From assembly GCA_025934735.1 (NCBI GenBank), contig JAICWP010000006.1, positions 186,001 to 250,000 of the forward strand: DNA of 64,000 nucleotides. Reading direction: 5' to 3'. The translations under genes and the position numbers were made by a program. This stretch comes from Terriglobales bacterium (GTDB lineage: Bacteria > Acidobacteriota > Terriglobia > Terriglobales > Acidobacteriaceae). Of the stretch, positions 51,204-61,824 are shown piece by piece (within the stretch, counting starts at the first letter, position 1; each line of letters begins with the position of its first letter). The notes below the pieces were generated by a model. It had not been told where the DNA came from, did no database searches, and was given only the letters and a program-made list of their open reading frames with translations.

Positions 51204-52475
51204 CTATTTCCAGGGACAGCGTTTGTCGTGTATGTGGCGCTCAAAATCTTCGCGAAAGTACTTGAGCGCGCTCTGCAGCGGTTCAGCCGATCCCGGCGCC
51301 AAAGCGCAAAATGTGTTTCCGGGAGCGTTGAACCAGGTCTGGTACGCCAGCTTTTCCAAGTCCCCTTCCCTGCCCCGGCCTTCCTCCAGGGCGCGCAGCG
51401 TGCGCTCCGTCCAGTTCAAACCGCTCCAGCAGGGCGTGCACCAGCCGCACGATTCTTGCGCGAAAAACTTTTCCAGGTTCCAGACCATGCCCACGGGACA
51501 AGTCTTGTCGTCGAGCACGATCATGGTGCCGGTGCCCATGCGGCTGCCGGCCTTCTGCACGGCGGTGAAGTCCATGGGCACGTCGAGGTGTTCCTCGGTC
51601 AGAAAATCAGTGGAAGCGCCGCCCGGCAGCAATCCGCGAAAGCGCAAACCCTCGCGCATGCCGCCGGCGTATTCTTCCAGCAACTCGCGCACGGTGGTGC
51701 CCATGGGCAGCTCCCACAAGCCGGGACGCTTAACCTTGCCGCTGGCGCCGTAAAGCTTGGTGCCGCCATCAGCGGTGCGGCTCAGCTTCTTGAACCATTC
51801 GGCGCCGTTATTGACGATGTGGGGCAGGGTGCAAAGCGTTTCCACGTTCTGCACGATGCTGGGCTTGCCGAACAGCCCAGACACCTGCGGGAAGGGCGGC
51901 TTGGTACGAGGGTTGGCGCGCTTGCCCTCCAATGCGTTGAGCAGCCCGGTTTCCTCGCCGCACATGTAGCGGCCGGCACTGGTGTGCAGGTGCATTTCCA
52001 GGCTGTAGCCCGAGCCAAAGATGTTTCTTCCTAGATAGCGCGCCTCGCAGGCCTCCGCTAGCGCTTTTTGCAGCCGCCGCGCCGACTCGACGTACTCACC
52101 TCGCAAAAAAATGTAGGCCACCTCCGCCTGAATGGCCCAGGCGGCGATGCTCATGCCTTCGATCAATTGATGGGGTGTGGCCTCCAGCAGCAGGCGGTCC
52201 TTAAAGGTGCCCGGTTCCATCTCGTCGGCGTTGCAGATCAGGTACTTGGGATGGGGCGCATCCGGCCCCATGGGCACGAAGCTCCACTTCATGCCGGTAG
52301 GGAATCCGGCGCCGCCGCGGCCGCGCAGAGTGGAATCCTTCACCAGTTGCTGAACTTCGCGCGGATCCATGCGCAGCACGCGGCGCATGCCCTGGTAGCC
52401 GCCCACAGCCTCATAGGCGCGGAGGTCCAGCATCTCGCCATCGCGACGAACGTGTTGGGTGAGCGGTTTCTCCAC
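51204..52475 (-). CDS. nuoF: NADH-quinone oxidoreductase subunit F
   Basis: This subunit holds FMN and the first 4Fe-4S cluster (N3) and oxidises NADH. Visible are GRGGAGFPTGMKWSF, CNADEMEPGTFKDR, GAGAYICGEET-like AGRYMCGEETGLLNALEG and ESCGWCTPC with a distal Cys. GTG 52475 is chosen; it lies two bases after the nuoE stop. The open frame extends upstream over nuoE. About 423 residues. Confidence 0.94.
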   Translation of the reverse strand: MEKPLTQHVRRDGEMLDLRAYEAVGGYQGMRRVLRMDPREVQQLVKDSTLRGRGGAGFPTGMKWSFVPMGPDAPHPKYLICNADEMEPGTFKDRLLLEATPHQLIEGMSIAAWAIQAEVAYIFLRGEYVESARRLQKALAEACEARYLGRNIFGSGYSLEMHLHTSAGRYMCGEETGLLNALEGKRANPRTKPPFPQVSGLFGKPSIVQNVETLCTLPHIVNNGAEWFKKLSRTADGGTKLYGASGKVKRPGLWELPMGTTVRELLEEYAGGMREGLRFRGLLPGGASTDFLTEEHLDVPMDFTAVQKAGSRMGTGTMIVLDDKTCPVGMVWNLEKFFAQESCGWCTPCWSGLNWTERTLRALEEGRGREGDLEKLAYQTWFNAPGNTFCALAPGSAEPLQSALKYFREDFERHIHDKRCPWK

Positions 52476-52476
52476 G

Positions 52477-52944
52477 CTACTTGTAGTTCTCCAGCGCCTG
52501 TTCGGCTTTTTCGGGATCAAGGTCCCGGTGCAAGTCTTCATCCACCATCATGGCGGGCGCGTGGTCGCACGCGCCAAGACAGACAATTGGCAGCAGCGTG
52601 AAACGCCCGTCTGCCGTGGTCTCGCCCAGGCGCGCGCCCAGCTTGCTGCACAGGCGCTCGCGCAGACGGTCGTAGCCCATGATCCAGCAGCTCACGCTGT
52701 CGCACAGCAGCACTACGTGCCGGCCTACTGGCTTCCGGAACAGCAGGTTGTAAAAGGTGGCTACGCCATCCAGTTCATCAAGCGACATTTCCAGCAGCTG
52801 GGCAATATCCTCCAGGCTCTCGTCCGATATCCAGCCGCGATGGCGCTGCACGATCTTCATGGCATCAATGCAGACTGCGCGCCTGGTGGGGTAGCGCGGG
52901 AACTCGGCCTCAATCTCTCTTCGTTCTTCGGCGCTCAGCGGCAA
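52477..52944 (-). CDS. nuoE: NADH-quinone oxidoreductase subunit E
   Basis: This thioredoxin-fold subunit holds the 2Fe-2S cluster N1a. The ligands are CDSVSC and CLGAC. TTG 52944 follows GGAGGG by six bases and is the best start (about 155 residues). The frame is open further to 52989, overlapping nuoCD. Confidence 0.93.
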   Translation of the reverse strand: MPLSAEERREIEAEFPRYPTRRAVCIDAMKIVQRHRGWISDESLEDIAQLLEMSLDELDGVATFYNLLFRKPVGRHVVLLCDSVSCWIMGYDRLRERLCSKLGARLGETTADGRFTLLPIVCLGACDHAPAMMVDEDLHRDLDPEKAEQALENYK

Positions 52945-52957
52945 GTCTTTCCCTCCT

Positions 52958-54712
52958 TCATCGGTCCACGTCAGCCAGCACGTAATCAAAACTGCCCAGA
53001 ATGGCGAGCAAGTCGGAAACGATCAGCCCGCGGCAGGTGCGCGGCAGGATCTGCAGGTGAGGAAACGACGGCGTGCGAATCCGCGTGCGGTAGGAATTGG
53101 TGCTGCCGTCGCTCACCAGGTAATAGCCGTTGTTGCCCTTGCTGGCCTCAATGGCACCGAGCGCTTCTCCGGGCGGAATCACCGGGCCCCAGCTCACACT
53201 CAGGAAATGGGTGATCAGCGTCTCGATGTCGTGCATGGTGTAGTTCTTGTTGGGCGGCGTGGCCAGCGGGCTGTCCGATTTGTACGGCCCCCCAGGCATG
53301 TTGTTTACGCATTGCTCGACAATGCGCAGGCTCTGCCGCATCTCTTCCACACGCACCTGGGCGCGGGCATAGCAGTCACCACCCTGGGCGGTGGGAACGT
53401 CGAACTGAAACTGGTCGTAAACTGAATATGGCTGCTTTTTGCGGAAGTCCCACTCCAGGCCGGTGGCGCGCAGGTTGGGCCCGGTGACGCCCCATTCGAT
53501 AGCCTCATCTTTGGTGATCACGCCCACGCCCACAGTGCGCCCCTTAAAGATGCGGTTCTCCATGATTTCGTGGTCGTACTCGCGCAACTTGGACGGAAGA
53601 TAGGCGATGAAGTCGTGGAACATCTGTTCCCAGCCAACCGGCAAATCCTGGGCCACCCCGCCGATGCGGAACCAGTTGGGATGCATGCGGGCTCCGCACA
53701 CCGCCTCCACGATGCCCAGCGCGCGCTCGCGGTCATTGAAGGTGTAGAAAACGGGCGATAGTTGGCCCACGTCTTGAGCGAACGTGCCGTACCACACCAG
53801 GTGGCTGATGATGCGGTACAACTCCGCCATCATCACCCGGATCACCTGCGCGCGCGGCGGCACCTGGATGTCGGCCAGCTTTTCCACCGCGGTGAGATAG
53901 GCGAAGTTGTTGATCACGCCGCTGAGGTAATCCACGCGGTCGGTGTAAGGGATGTAGGTGTGCCAGGTCTGGCGCTCACCCATCTTCTCGGCGCCGCGAT
54001 GGTGGTATCCGATATCCGGCACCGCGTCCACAATCTGCTCGCCATCCAGCTGCAGGATGATTCGTAATACACCGTGAGTCCCTGGATGCTGCGGTCCCAC
54101 GTTGAGAAACATGTAGTCAGCGCCGCCGTGGCTGGTCTGCATACCCCATTCTTCCGGCTTGAACTGAAGCGCCTCCTGCTCCCGCCCTTCCTTCTTTTCG
54201 TCAAGCTGGTAGGGACCCATTTCAGTGGCGCGCGCGGGATGATCCTTGCGCAGCGGGTGTCCCTTCCAGGTGCGCGGCATCAGGATCCGCACCAGGTGGG
54301 GGTGGCCCTCAAAAACGACGCCAAACATGTCCCAGGCTTCGCGCTCATACCAGTTGGCGGCGGGAAAAACACTGGTAATGGTGGGCAGCGACAGGCGGTC
54401 TGCGGTTAACGGAACCTTGATGCGAATGTATTGGTTGCGGTCGAAGGAAAGCAGGTGGTAGACCACCGTGGAGCTACTCTCCGGCTGGCCATCGCGATGC
54501 GTGCGCACCCGCTCGTCAATCACGGTCAGGTCGTAAAGCATCTTGTAGGGCTCAGCGATTTCATTCTTGAGAAAACCAATAACTTCGCGGACCTTTTCCT
54601 TCGGCGTCCAGAAAGTGGGAATGGAATCGCGGGTGGGTTGCGGAATGATTGCCGCCGGGCCGAACTTCTCCTGCAGCTCGTCAAGGACTGTCGTGCTGGC
54701 AACCAGGGGCAT
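52958..54712 (-). CDS. nuoCD: NADH-quinone oxidoreductase fused subunits C and D
   Basis: This is a 584-residue fusion. Residues 1-170 are NuoC (30 kDa subunit; [17 protein letters not shown] and [15 protein letters not shown]). Residues 200-584 are NuoD (49 kDa; [25 protein letters not shown] and a C-terminus ending YVLADVDR). NuoD lines the quinone-reduction site with NuoB. The fusion is characteristic of E. coli-type complex I. Confidence 0.96.
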   Translation of the reverse strand: MPLVASTTVLDELQEKFGPAAIIPQPTRDSIPTFWTPKEKVREVIGFLKNEIAEPYKMLYDLTVIDERVRTHRDGQPESSSTVVYHLLSFDRNQYIRIKVPLTADRLSLPTITSVFPAANWYEREAWDMFGVVFEGHPHLVRILMPRTWKGHPLRKDHPARATEMGPYQLDEKKEGREQEALQFKPEEWGMQTSHGGADYMFLNVGPQHPGTHGVLRIILQLDGEQIVDAVPDIGYHHRGAEKMGERQTWHTYIPYTDRVDYLSGVINNFAYLTAVEKLADIQVPPRAQVIRVMMAELYRIISHLVWYGTFAQDVGQLSPVFYTFNDRERALGIVEAVCGARMHPNWFRIGGVAQDLPVGWEQMFHDFIAYLPSKLREYDHEIMENRIFKGRTVGVGVITKDEAIEWGVTGPNLRATGLEWDFRKKQPYSVYDQFQFDVPTAQGGDCYARAQVRVEEMRQSLRIVEQCVNNMPGGPYKSDSPLATPPNKNYTMHDIETLITHFLSVSWGPVIPPGEALGAIEASKGNNGYYLVSDGSTNSYRTRIRTPSFPHLQILPRTCRGLIVSDLLAILGSFDYVLADVDR

Positions 54713-54715
54713 CTT

Positions 54716-55357
54716 TCAGATTTCGTCGGGAGTTTTGAGGTTTGTGACCTTCCTTCTCTGCTCCAGTTTGAGGTCGCGCAAGGAGGGAAGCGTTGCGCGC
54801 TCCACTTCCTGCGGCCCAATCGCCCAGCTCAGCGGGCGCCGCTCGGTGCCCACCGCCTTCTGCAACAGCACCAGCCCTTCCATGAACGCTTCCGGGCGCG
54901 GCGGGCACCCGGGCACGTACACGTCCACGGGAAGGAACTTGTCCACGCCCTGAACCACGCTGTAGATGTCGTACATCCCACCGGAGTTGGCGCACGAGCC
55001 CATGGAAATGATCCAGCGCGGCTCCATCATCTGTTCGTAAAGACGCTGGATGATGGGCGCCATCTTGATAAACACGGTGCCCGCGATCACCATCAGGTCG
55101 GCCTCGCGCGGGGTACCGCGAATCACCTCCGCGCCAAAACGAGCGACATCGTATTTGCTGGTCAGGCTGGTGGCCATTTCCACGTAGCAGCACGAGAGTC
55201 CGAAGTTGAACGGCCAAATGGAATTCTTGCGTCCCCAAGCCAGCAGGTCTTGCAGGCGCGACATCACCAGGCTGCGGCGCACGGTTTCCGCCAGTGGCGC
55301 GTTCTCCACCTGCCTCAAACTTTCCGTGGCGCCCGGCTTGGTAAGAGACCAGTGCAT
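54716..55357 (-). CDS. nuoB: NADH-quinone oxidoreductase subunit B
   Basis: This subunit holds the terminal 4Fe-4S cluster N2. Ligands lie in [17 protein letters not shown] and [12 protein letters not shown] 55357 overlaps the nuoA stop by one base (TGATG), so translation is coupled. 213 residues. The open frame upstream over nuoA is not the gene. Confidence 0.95.
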   Translation of the reverse strand: MHWSLTKPGATESLRQVENAPLAETVRRSLVMSRLQDLLAWGRKNSIWPFNFGLSCCYVEMATSLTSKYDVARFGAEVIRGTPREADLMVIAGTVFIKMAPIIQRLYEQMMEPRWIISMGSCANSGGMYDIYSVVQGVDKFLPVDVYVPGCPPRPEAFMEGLVLLQKAVGTERRPLSWAIGPQEVERATLPSLRDLKLEQRRKVTNLKTPDEI

Positions 55358-55749
55358 CAGATTCCCCGAGACGACCTGCGCCGCGGCCGCAACGGCGGCG
55401 GGTTCCAGTCCAGCGCGCCCAGCTTCCACAGGTAAGCCAGAGTCACCAGCAGCACGCCGATGAATATGACGACTTCCCAGTACCCTGCCCAGCCCAGTTC
55501 GGTAGCAGCGATCACCCAGGAGTAAATGAACGCCGCTTCCAAATCGAAAACGACAAAGAACATGGCCACCAGGTAGAACCGGGCTGACAGGCGCACGCGG
55601 GCGGAGCCTTCCGAAAGGATGCCGCCTTCATAGGGTGCGCCGGTCGCCGGCTCGCGGTGGTGCGGCCCCAGCAGCCAGGAGATGAGCAGAATCACCCCAA
55701 TGACGAACAGCAGAACCAGGAAATAGACACCCAATGCCCAGAGAGTCAC
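55357..55749 (-). CDS. nuoA: NADH-quinone oxidoreductase subunit A
   Basis: This 130-residue subunit has three helices. The conserved [38 protein letters not shown]-type block follows the first helix. GTG 55749 starts the first gene of the nuo operon, which runs A-B-CD-E-F-G-H-I-J-K-L-M-N over 14.4 kb. Confidence 0.95.
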   Translation of the reverse strand: MTLWALGVYFLVLLFVIGVILLISWLLGPHHREPATGAPYEGGILSEGSARVRLSARFYLVAMFFVVFDLEAAFIYSWVIAATELGWAGYWEVVIFIGVLLVTLAYLWKLGALDWNPPPLRPRRRSSRGI

Positions 55750-55978
55750 GTTGCCTCGCAGGCGGTCTTCAGCCGCGGTGCTGTGCCGGCCGGATCACCT
55801 CTGTTTGCATAGATTCCCGGCCAGCGGCTTGGGTTGGTAATTGAAGACGATGCGTAATGCCGCAACTTCGCGGCGCCTGAAAGTATATGCACGCGCCCAC
55901 AACGCTGTCGAACCCCGCCGCATAGGCTGGCGGTACAGCAGCTTCTTCGACGCGAGTGGTACAGTTATTTACTTGCCG

Positions 55979-56935
55979 ATGAAAACAACTTACATTGCTG
56001 CCCTGCTGCTCTGTTCGTTCGCCGCCCCGCTGAGCGCCCAAACCGCGCCCCGTAAATTTGAACTGCAGGCCAACTCGCCGCAGTTCTGGAAATTGCTGGA
56101 CCGCAATTCCAAGCTCACGAAGGTTGCCGGCGGGTTCGGCTTCACCGAAGGCCCGGTGTGGGACCCGGCTGGGTTCCTGTACGTCAGCGATGAAACCCTG
56201 AATAAGATTTTTCGTGTTTATCTGGATGGGAGGAAAGAACCCCTGATTCTGCTTGGCGATCCTGACGGCAACACGTTTGACCGTGAGCACCGCCTGCTCG
56301 ATTGTGCCAGCGTTCTGCGAGCGATTATCCGCATCACACCCGATGCGCAGTACACCGTCCTCGCCGACCGCTATGACGGCAAACGCTTCAACAGTCCTAA
56401 TGATGTTGTGATCGGCCCCGACGGCGCGATTTACTTCACCGATCCTACCCTTGATTTGCCCAAAGGACAAAAGCAGGAGATTCCGTTCCAGGGCGTATAC
56501 CGCCTGGACAGCAGGGGCAATGTGCAGTTGCTGACCAAAGATCTTTCGCAGCCCAACGGCTTGGCCTTCACGCCCGACGGCAAACGCTTTTTCGTGGACG
56601 ACAGCGAGAAGAGAAACATTCGCGTATACGAGGTTGGCCGGGACGGAGCCCTGAGCAACGGCCGTATTTTTGGCGAAGAGCCCGGCGGCCCGGATGACGG
56701 CGTGCCCGACGGCATGCGCTTTGACCGGCGGGGCTACCTGTTCGTTACCGGGCCAAAAGGCATATGGGTATGGGATAGCCAGGGCCACCACCTGGGGACC
56801 ATCGTGCTGCCGGAGCAGCCTGCCAACCTGGCCTGGGGCGACAAGGATTACGGCACGCTCTACATCACGGCCACCACTTCGGTGTACCGACTGCGCACCA
56901 GGACGCGCGGCTTTGTGCCGTATCTGGCCCACTGA
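55979..56935 (+). CDS. Exported SMP-30/gluconolactonase-like protein
   Basis: This 318-residue protein from ATG 55979 has a signal peptide (residues 1-21). A six-bladed propeller of the SMP-30 family carries the metal ligands in TEGPVWD (Glu), NSPNDVV (Asn) and GVPDGMRFD (Asp). The enzyme hydrolyses sugar lactones. Its neighbours (NagB-like, RidA) suggest sugar or amino-sugar catabolism. Confidence 0.9.
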   Translation: MKTTYIAALLLCSFAAPLSAQTAPRKFELQANSPQFWKLLDRNSKLTKVAGGFGFTEGPVWDPAGFLYVSDETLNKIFRVYLDGRKEPLILLGDPDGNTFDREHRLLDCASVLRAIIRITPDAQYTVLADRYDGKRFNSPNDVVIGPDGAIYFTDPTLDLPKGQKQEIPFQGVYRLDSRGNVQLLTKDLSQPNGLAFTPDGKRFFVDDSEKRNIRVYEVGRDGALSNGRIFGEEPGGPDDGVPDGMRFDRRGYLFVTGPKGIWVWDSQGHHLGTIVLPEQPANLAWGDKDYGTLYITATTSVYRLRTRTRGFVPYLAH

Positions 56936-56955
56936 ACCACCTGCAACCCGGACCC

Positions 56956-57732
56956 ATGATGCGAGTGCAGATTTTCGACAACAAGCTCTCTCTGGCCCAA
57001 GCAGCCGCCCACCAAGCAGCCGCAGCCATCGGCCGAGCCCTGGCGGAGCGCGGCCAAGCTCGCATTGTGGCTGCGACCGGAGTCTCGCAGTTCGAATTTC
57101 TGGAGGCGCTCACCAAGGCGCCAGGAATTAACTGGGCAAATGTCGAGCTTTTTCACCTCGATGAATATGTTGGCGTGCCCATCACGCATCCGGCCAGTTT
57201 CCGCAAATTCCTGCTTGACCGGCTGGTCTCGAAAACCGGGATTCGTAAGCTTCATTTTCTGGACGGAGATGTGCCGGAGCCTGGGCAAGTAGTGCGGCGG
57301 GTAGGAGATGAGCTGACTGCCTCGCCCGTGGACGTCCTCTTTGCCGGCATCGGCGAAAACGGCCACTTGGCATTCAACGATCCGCCCGCCGATTTTGAAA
57401 CGGAACAGCCGTACCTGATCGTCAAACTCGATGACGCCTGCCGCCGACAGCAGGTGGGCGAGGGCTGGTTTGCAAACCTTTCGGAGGTCCCGCGCCAGGC
57501 TATTTCCATGTCCGTGCGCCAGATTCTCAAAGCCCGGGAAATTGTCGTGGTTGCGCCCGAGCAGCGCAAGGCGCAGGCGGTGAAAGCCAGCTTGGAAGGC
57601 GGAATCACGCCGCTGGTTCCCGCCTCCATTCTGCGCAATCATGACAACACGGCTATGTACCTGGACAAAGATTCCGCCAGCCTGCTGAGCGAGGAAATCC
57701 GTCGTAACAATAATCCTTTTATGAAGCCGTGA
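56956..57732 (+). CDS. Glucosamine-6-phosphate deaminase-like protein (NagB family)
   Basis: This 258-residue protein has [21 protein letters not shown] and [14 protein letters not shown], the conserved active-site loops of NagB. Next to RidA it fits a small catabolic unit. Family members include 6-phosphogluconolactonases, so the exact substrate is not certain. Adjacent methionine codons at 56956 and 56959 give alternative starts. Confidence 0.85.
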   Translation: MMRVQIFDNKLSLAQAAAHQAAAAIGRALAERGQARIVAATGVSQFEFLEALTKAPGINWANVELFHLDEYVGVPITHPASFRKFLLDRLVSKTGIRKLHFLDGDVPEPGQVVRRVGDELTASPVDVLFAGIGENGHLAFNDPPADFETEQPYLIVKLDDACRRQQVGEGWFANLSEVPRQAISMSVRQILKAREIVVVAPEQRKAQAVKASLEGGITPLVPASILRNHDNTAMYLDKDSASLLSEEIRRNNNPFMKP

Positions 57733-57746
57733 AAGGAACAGAGAGC

Positions 57747-58199
57747 ATGGCCAAATATGTAATTCAGAGCAAACGCGGCGCTCCTCCGCTGGGCGCCTAT
57801 TCGCAGGGATGGCGCGCAGGCGACTTCATCTTCGTGACCGGCTCCGGACCCATTGACCCGATCTCCGGCAAGCTAGTCGGGGATTCAATCGAGCAGCAGA
57901 CGGAGCAGACCATCACCAATCTGGAGGCTATCCTCGAGGCGGACGGCGCCACGCTGGCGGATGTTGTCAAAGTTAGCGTCCACTTGCACGACCCCAGCCT
58001 GTTCCCGCGCTACAACGCCGTGTACGCGCGCCGTTTTTCCAGGCCATATCCCGTGCGCACCACTGTGGGCAGCAATCTGGGCGCTATGCCCGGCATGTTG
58101 ATCGAGATTGACTGCATCGCTTACAAACCGCAAGCAAGGAAAGCTGCGGGCAAGGGCCGCTCAGGCACCAGGAAGCGGACTCGCAAGGCGAGTCGGTAA
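57747..58199 (+). CDS. RidA-family enamine/imine deaminase
   Basis: This 150-residue RidA-like protein has GAYSQGWRAGDFIFVTGSGP, a central NLEAILEADGA and RTTVGSNL near the C-terminus with the arginine that binds the substrate carboxylate. It hydrolyses reactive 2-aminoacrylate-type enamines. The C-terminus carries a Lys/Arg-rich tail (RKRTRKASR) not usual for the family. ATG 57747 follows AAAGGA. It overlaps nothing; the GTG at 57729 inside the previous gene is less likely. Confidence 0.9.
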   Translation: MAKYVIQSKRGAPPLGAYSQGWRAGDFIFVTGSGPIDPISGKLVGDSIEQQTEQTITNLEAILEADGATLADVVKVSVHLHDPSLFPRYNAVYARRFSRPYPVRTTVGSNLGAMPGMLIEIDCIAYKPQARKAAGKGRSGTRKRTRKASR

Positions 58200-58268
58200 C
58201 GTACTCGAATCGCCTGCTCGAAAGGTCAAACAGAATTTAGCAATGGCCACAATTTTGTTGCGAAAACG

Positions 58269-59462
58269 TCAGCGGCTGAGCGGAACTGCCTTCTCCACCA
58301 TGGCCAGCAGCGGCGCTTCGCGGCCGCGGGCGGAAACCTTTTCGACGGTTTCGATCTCGCCGCCGCGCACCAGCAGAGCGCAATCAAAGTTGTTGACCGT
58401 GGGGCACACGTGCCGGGGCAGAAGATACAGAATCTCCCCGGGCTGAGGAACATGCGCTTCCTCCGCCACCGCGAACGGTAAATGCTCTTCGCTGGGCGAA
58501 AGCGGCGTCAGTTCCGGATGACCGACCACCACGCAGGTGGGCACGCCGGCATCAGCGGAAACCGTCTTGTGTCCGGCGTCGCAGGTCACAATGCCGGCTC
58601 TGGGCCGGCTGACCACGCGGGCAACCACCATCGCCGCCGGACGGTAGCCGTACTCCGCGGGTAATTGCGCCAGGCACGTGGCATCGCAATAAGTAATGGT
58701 GCCCGGCGAGACGCGGTGCACAAATCGCTGATCACGGAAACCGGCGTACGCGAGTGACGCAGGAAAGCTCGGCGTGCCGGCCGTGACTACTTCTGGGACG
58801 CGTATTCCAGCGTGCTCGAGGGCGGCCACAACTTTCAGCAGCTGATCATAGCCGCGGTGCGCCGCCTGTGTGCGCTCTTCGAACTCGAGCCCGCCCAGCT
58901 GGCCATCGTAGTAATGCAGGCCGCGGAATTCGAGGCCATTAACGCCAATGTTCCGCGCCAAGGCAAGAATTTCCGGGATGGAATTCTGCTCAATCCCGGT
59001 GCGATTCATGCCCGGATTGATGTCCAGGAAAACCCCCACCCGGCTCTCGCGCCATTGCCGCACCTGCTCGTCATTTTCGGCCAGCACGGAAATGCGCACC
59101 CGCGGGAATTGGGCGGCCAGTTCCTGCACTCGGCGCGCATTCGCGCCCATGGAGGGATAAGCAAGCAGCACATCCTCGGCGCCGCATTCGCAGGCGGTAA
59201 GCAACTCAAGCGTCGTAGCACACTTAAAATTGCGGACGCCCCGCTTCACCAGCAGGCGCAGCGTGTAGCCCAGCTTGGCGGTCTTGATGTGAACTCGCCA
59301 GCGCGCCGGATCCCCATCCAGCAGCGCGAGGGTCCGCTCCAGATTCGAAGCCAAAATTTCGGGATAGATAACCAGGGCCGGCGTGAGCACATCGTCCATC
59401 GTGCCGACGCGGTACTCCTCCGCCCAGGGAAACTCGGCCAGCATTGTCTTCTGCGCAGCCAT
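58269..59462 (-). CDS. D-threonine aldolase / D-serine dehydratase-like PLP enzyme
   Basis: This 397-residue fold-type III PLP enzyme has its PLP Lys in HIKTAKLG (near residue 59). The C-terminal metal-binding HVC motif in PRHVCPTVNNFD matches D-threonine aldolase and eukaryote-type D-serine dehydratase, which need a divalent metal. It probably cleaves or dehydrates a D-3-hydroxy amino acid. Confidence 0.88.
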   Translation of the reverse strand: MAAQKTMLAEFPWAEEYRVGTMDDVLTPALVIYPEILASNLERTLALLDGDPARWRVHIKTAKLGYTLRLLVKRGVRNFKCATTLELLTACECGAEDVLLAYPSMGANARRVQELAAQFPRVRISVLAENDEQVRQWRESRVGVFLDINPGMNRTGIEQNSIPEILALARNIGVNGLEFRGLHYYDGQLGGLEFEERTQAAHRGYDQLLKVVAALEHAGIRVPEVVTAGTPSFPASLAYAGFRDQRFVHRVSPGTITYCDATCLAQLPAEYGYRPAAMVVARVVSRPRAGIVTCDAGHKTVSADAGVPTCVVVGHPELTPLSPSEEHLPFAVAEEAHVPQPGEILYLLPRHVCPTVNNFDCALLVRGGEIETVEKVSARGREAPLLAMVEKAVPLSR

Positions 59463-59714
59463 GCGGCTTCGATCATAGCGCCATCACGGAAAATCCACCA
59501 CAGCCCGCAACGCAAGTTGATGATTCTCGATTGACGACTAAAAGCGCACGACCGGCCGGTACTGCCCGATTCACCGTCGAGCTCCAGGTCTATGAACATC
59601 AATTCTTCAGCGTATTTTTCTAAGTTGATTTTCTCCGGGTCTCTGTGTCTACGTGGTGCAAACCGGGTTGTTTGACCAGCCCTCACGCCGATAGTAGGCT
59701 CTCAACACCTTTCC
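59463..59714. other. Divergent intergenic region
   Basis: About 250 bases lie between the PLP enzyme and the permease gene. No hairpin with a T run, no repeat and no clear promoter can be supported. Confidence 0.3.
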
Positions 59715-61145
59715 ATGTCCAGCACAGGTTCCAAGCCGACCGCCAGCATCAAAACCCCGGGCCTGGTGCGCGGATTGGGACTGTGGTCGGCCACCGCCAT
59801 CGTCATCGGCGACACCATCGGCACCGGTGTTTTTCTGGTCACCAGCGACATGGCCCGAGCGGTCGGTTCGGCAACGCTGGTCTTTGCCGCCTGGATCGTG
59901 GGTGGGCTGATCGTCCTGTTCGGCGCCTTCTGCTATGCGGAATTAGGAGCCATGTTTCCCAAGGCTGGCGGGCCCTATGTTTACCTGGATCGTGGCTTGG
60001 GACCACTCTGGGGATTTCTGTTCGGCTGGATGAGCTCATTCCTGGAGCGGCCGGTTGGGATGGCTACCCTGGCTGCCGGCTTCGTCCGCTTCCTCGGCTT
60101 TCTGCTGCCAGGAGTCGCCGCCCCCCTGTTCACCACACACGTGGGAACTTATGCATTCACTTTCACCGTTGCCCAACCGCTGGCCGCTGCGGTGGTTGTG
60201 GTTGTCACGGTCATCAACTACCTCAGCGTGAGTATGGGTGGCGCCATCCAGATATTGCTGACGTCTCTGAAGGTCGGTGCCATTGTGCTCATCGTAGTGC
60301 TGGGCTTGGCGCTTGCAAAGCACAGCGCCGGGGCCGCTTCCCCCATAATCGCGCATGCCGGCCTGGGCGCGCTGGGAGCTTTTCTCACCGCGTTGGTGCC
60401 CGCCATGTGGGCTTATAACGGCTTTAATGATCTCGGCGATGTCGGCGAAGAAATCGAGCAGCCACACCGGAACATTCCTCGCGCCATCATTTTCGGCCTG
60501 CTCACCGTAGCTGCACTGTACCTGCTGGCCAATGTGGTGTACTTCCACACCTTGTCTTTCACTCAGCTGGCGCTGTCGCAGCACGTGGCTTCAGACGTGG
60601 TGCAGTCCTTTGCCGGCCGCCAGGGCGCCGCCTGGCTCACCGTTGCCATGGCCATCTCCGCGTTGGGTGCGCTCCACGTGGTCGTGTTGACCGGCGCTCG
60701 CATCCCTTACGCCATGGCCCGCGACCGTCTTTTCTTCGGCTTTACCGAACGCATTCATCCCCGGTTTCACACGCCCAGCGGCGCACTCATCTTCCTCGGG
60801 GCCGTGGCGGCGGCGCTGGCGCTGACCGGCACTTTTGAGGAGCTGTATTCGCTGTTTGTCTTTGCCGTGTGGATCTTTTTTGCTCTGGTTGCGCTCGCGC
60901 TCATTCGCCTGCGTCGCAAGGAACCGGGGCTGCCGCGGCCCTATCGGGCGACGGGTTATCCGTGGACGCCGCTCATCTTCTTCATTGCCGCCGTCGCTTT
61001 GACGGTAAACCTCTGGCTGGTACGCCCGGTTCGCTCTTCACTCGGACTCGCTGTCATCCTGGCGGGTATTCCCTTCTTTTATCGCTGGCGTAAGACCATG
61101 GCTCTCGGCGCGCGTATCAACGTCGAAGGTGAGAGGGCGCCATGA
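59715..61145 (+). CDS. APC-family amino-acid permease
   Basis: This 476-residue permease has 12 predicted helices. GLWSATAIVIGDTIGTGVFL in the first segment and GAFCYAELGAMFPKAGGPYVYL in the second are typical of L-type (LAT/YfnA-like) amino-acid permeases. A second conserved loop, FNDLGDVGEEIEQPHRNIPRAI, follows in the middle. The substrate is probably an amino acid. The 3' end overlaps the methyltransferase by 4 bases. Confidence 0.9.
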   Translation: MSSTGSKPTASIKTPGLVRGLGLWSATAIVIGDTIGTGVFLVTSDMARAVGSATLVFAAWIVGGLIVLFGAFCYAELGAMFPKAGGPYVYLDRGLGPLWGFLFGWMSSFLERPVGMATLAAGFVRFLGFLLPGVAAPLFTTHVGTYAFTFTVAQPLAAAVVVVVTVINYLSVSMGGAIQILLTSLKVGAIVLIVVLGLALAKHSAGAASPIIAHAGLGALGAFLTALVPAMWAYNGFNDLGDVGEEIEQPHRNIPRAIIFGLLTVAALYLLANVVYFHTLSFTQLALSQHVASDVVQSFAGRQGAAWLTVAMAISALGALHVVVLTGARIPYAMARDRLFFGFTERIHPRFHTPSGALIFLGAVAAALALTGTFEELYSLFVFAVWIFFALVALALIRLRRKEPGLPRPYRATGYPWTPLIFFIAAVALTVNLWLVRPVRSSLGLAVILAGIPFFYRWRKTMALGARINVEGERAP

Positions 61146-61717
61146 ACCTCCTGCATCACTGGCTGCTGAATTCGGATTACTGGAAGCGCACGGTCATGGA
61201 GGAAATCGTGCCCTGGGGTTTGGCCGGAGTCGAACTCGGCGACAACATTCTGGAAATCGGGCCTGGACCGGGCGTCACGACGGACCTGCTCCGCCGCTCG
61301 CACGCCCGCCTCACCTGCGTCGAAATTGATGCCGGACTGGCGGACGGCCTGCGCCGCAGGTTGGGCGAAGGCAATGTCACGGTCATCAACGGCGATGCCA
61401 CTGCCCTCCCCTTTCCGGATGATTCCTTTACAGGCGCTGCGGCATTCACCATGCTTCACCACGTGCCTTCGCCGAAGTTGCAGGACCGAATCCTCGCGGA
61501 GGTGTGCCGGGTGCTGCGGCCGGGCGGAATGTTTGCCGGCACCGACAGCCGCTGGAGCCTGGTGATGCCCATCGTGCACCTCTTTGACACCATGGTGCTG
61601 GTGCCGCCGGAGACCATGGGGGCTCGCCTTCAGGCCGCCGGCTTTATCAACGTAGCGGTCGAAACTGCTAAATCCCGCTTCCGCTTTTCCGCGCGCAAGC
61701 CTTCCACGAGAAGCTAA
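61142..61717 (+). CDS. SAM-dependent methyltransferase
   Basis: This 191-residue class I methyltransferase has motif I ILEIGPGPGVTTDLL, motif II-like CVEIDAGLAD, motif III GDATALPFPDDSF and post-motif VLRPGGMFAGT. The substrate is unknown. It is coupled to the permease by an ATGA overlap. Confidence 0.88.
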   Translation: MNLLHHWLLNSDYWKRTVMEEIVPWGLAGVELGDNILEIGPGPGVTTDLLRRSHARLTCVEIDAGLADGLRRRLGEGNVTVINGDATALPFPDDSFTGAAAFTMLHHVPSPKLQDRILAEVCRVLRPGGMFAGTDSRWSLVMPIVHLFDTMVLVPPETMGARLQAAGFINVAVETAKSRFRFSARKPSTRS

Positions 61718-61824
61718 GGCTAAGTCTCTGCGCCTCCAAGCCGCTGCCGGCGCGAGAAAACATTCCAGCCTCTTTCTATCTCTAAACAAGTGGGCTGAAG
61801 TCCAGCCGATGCTCGGAGGTGCTC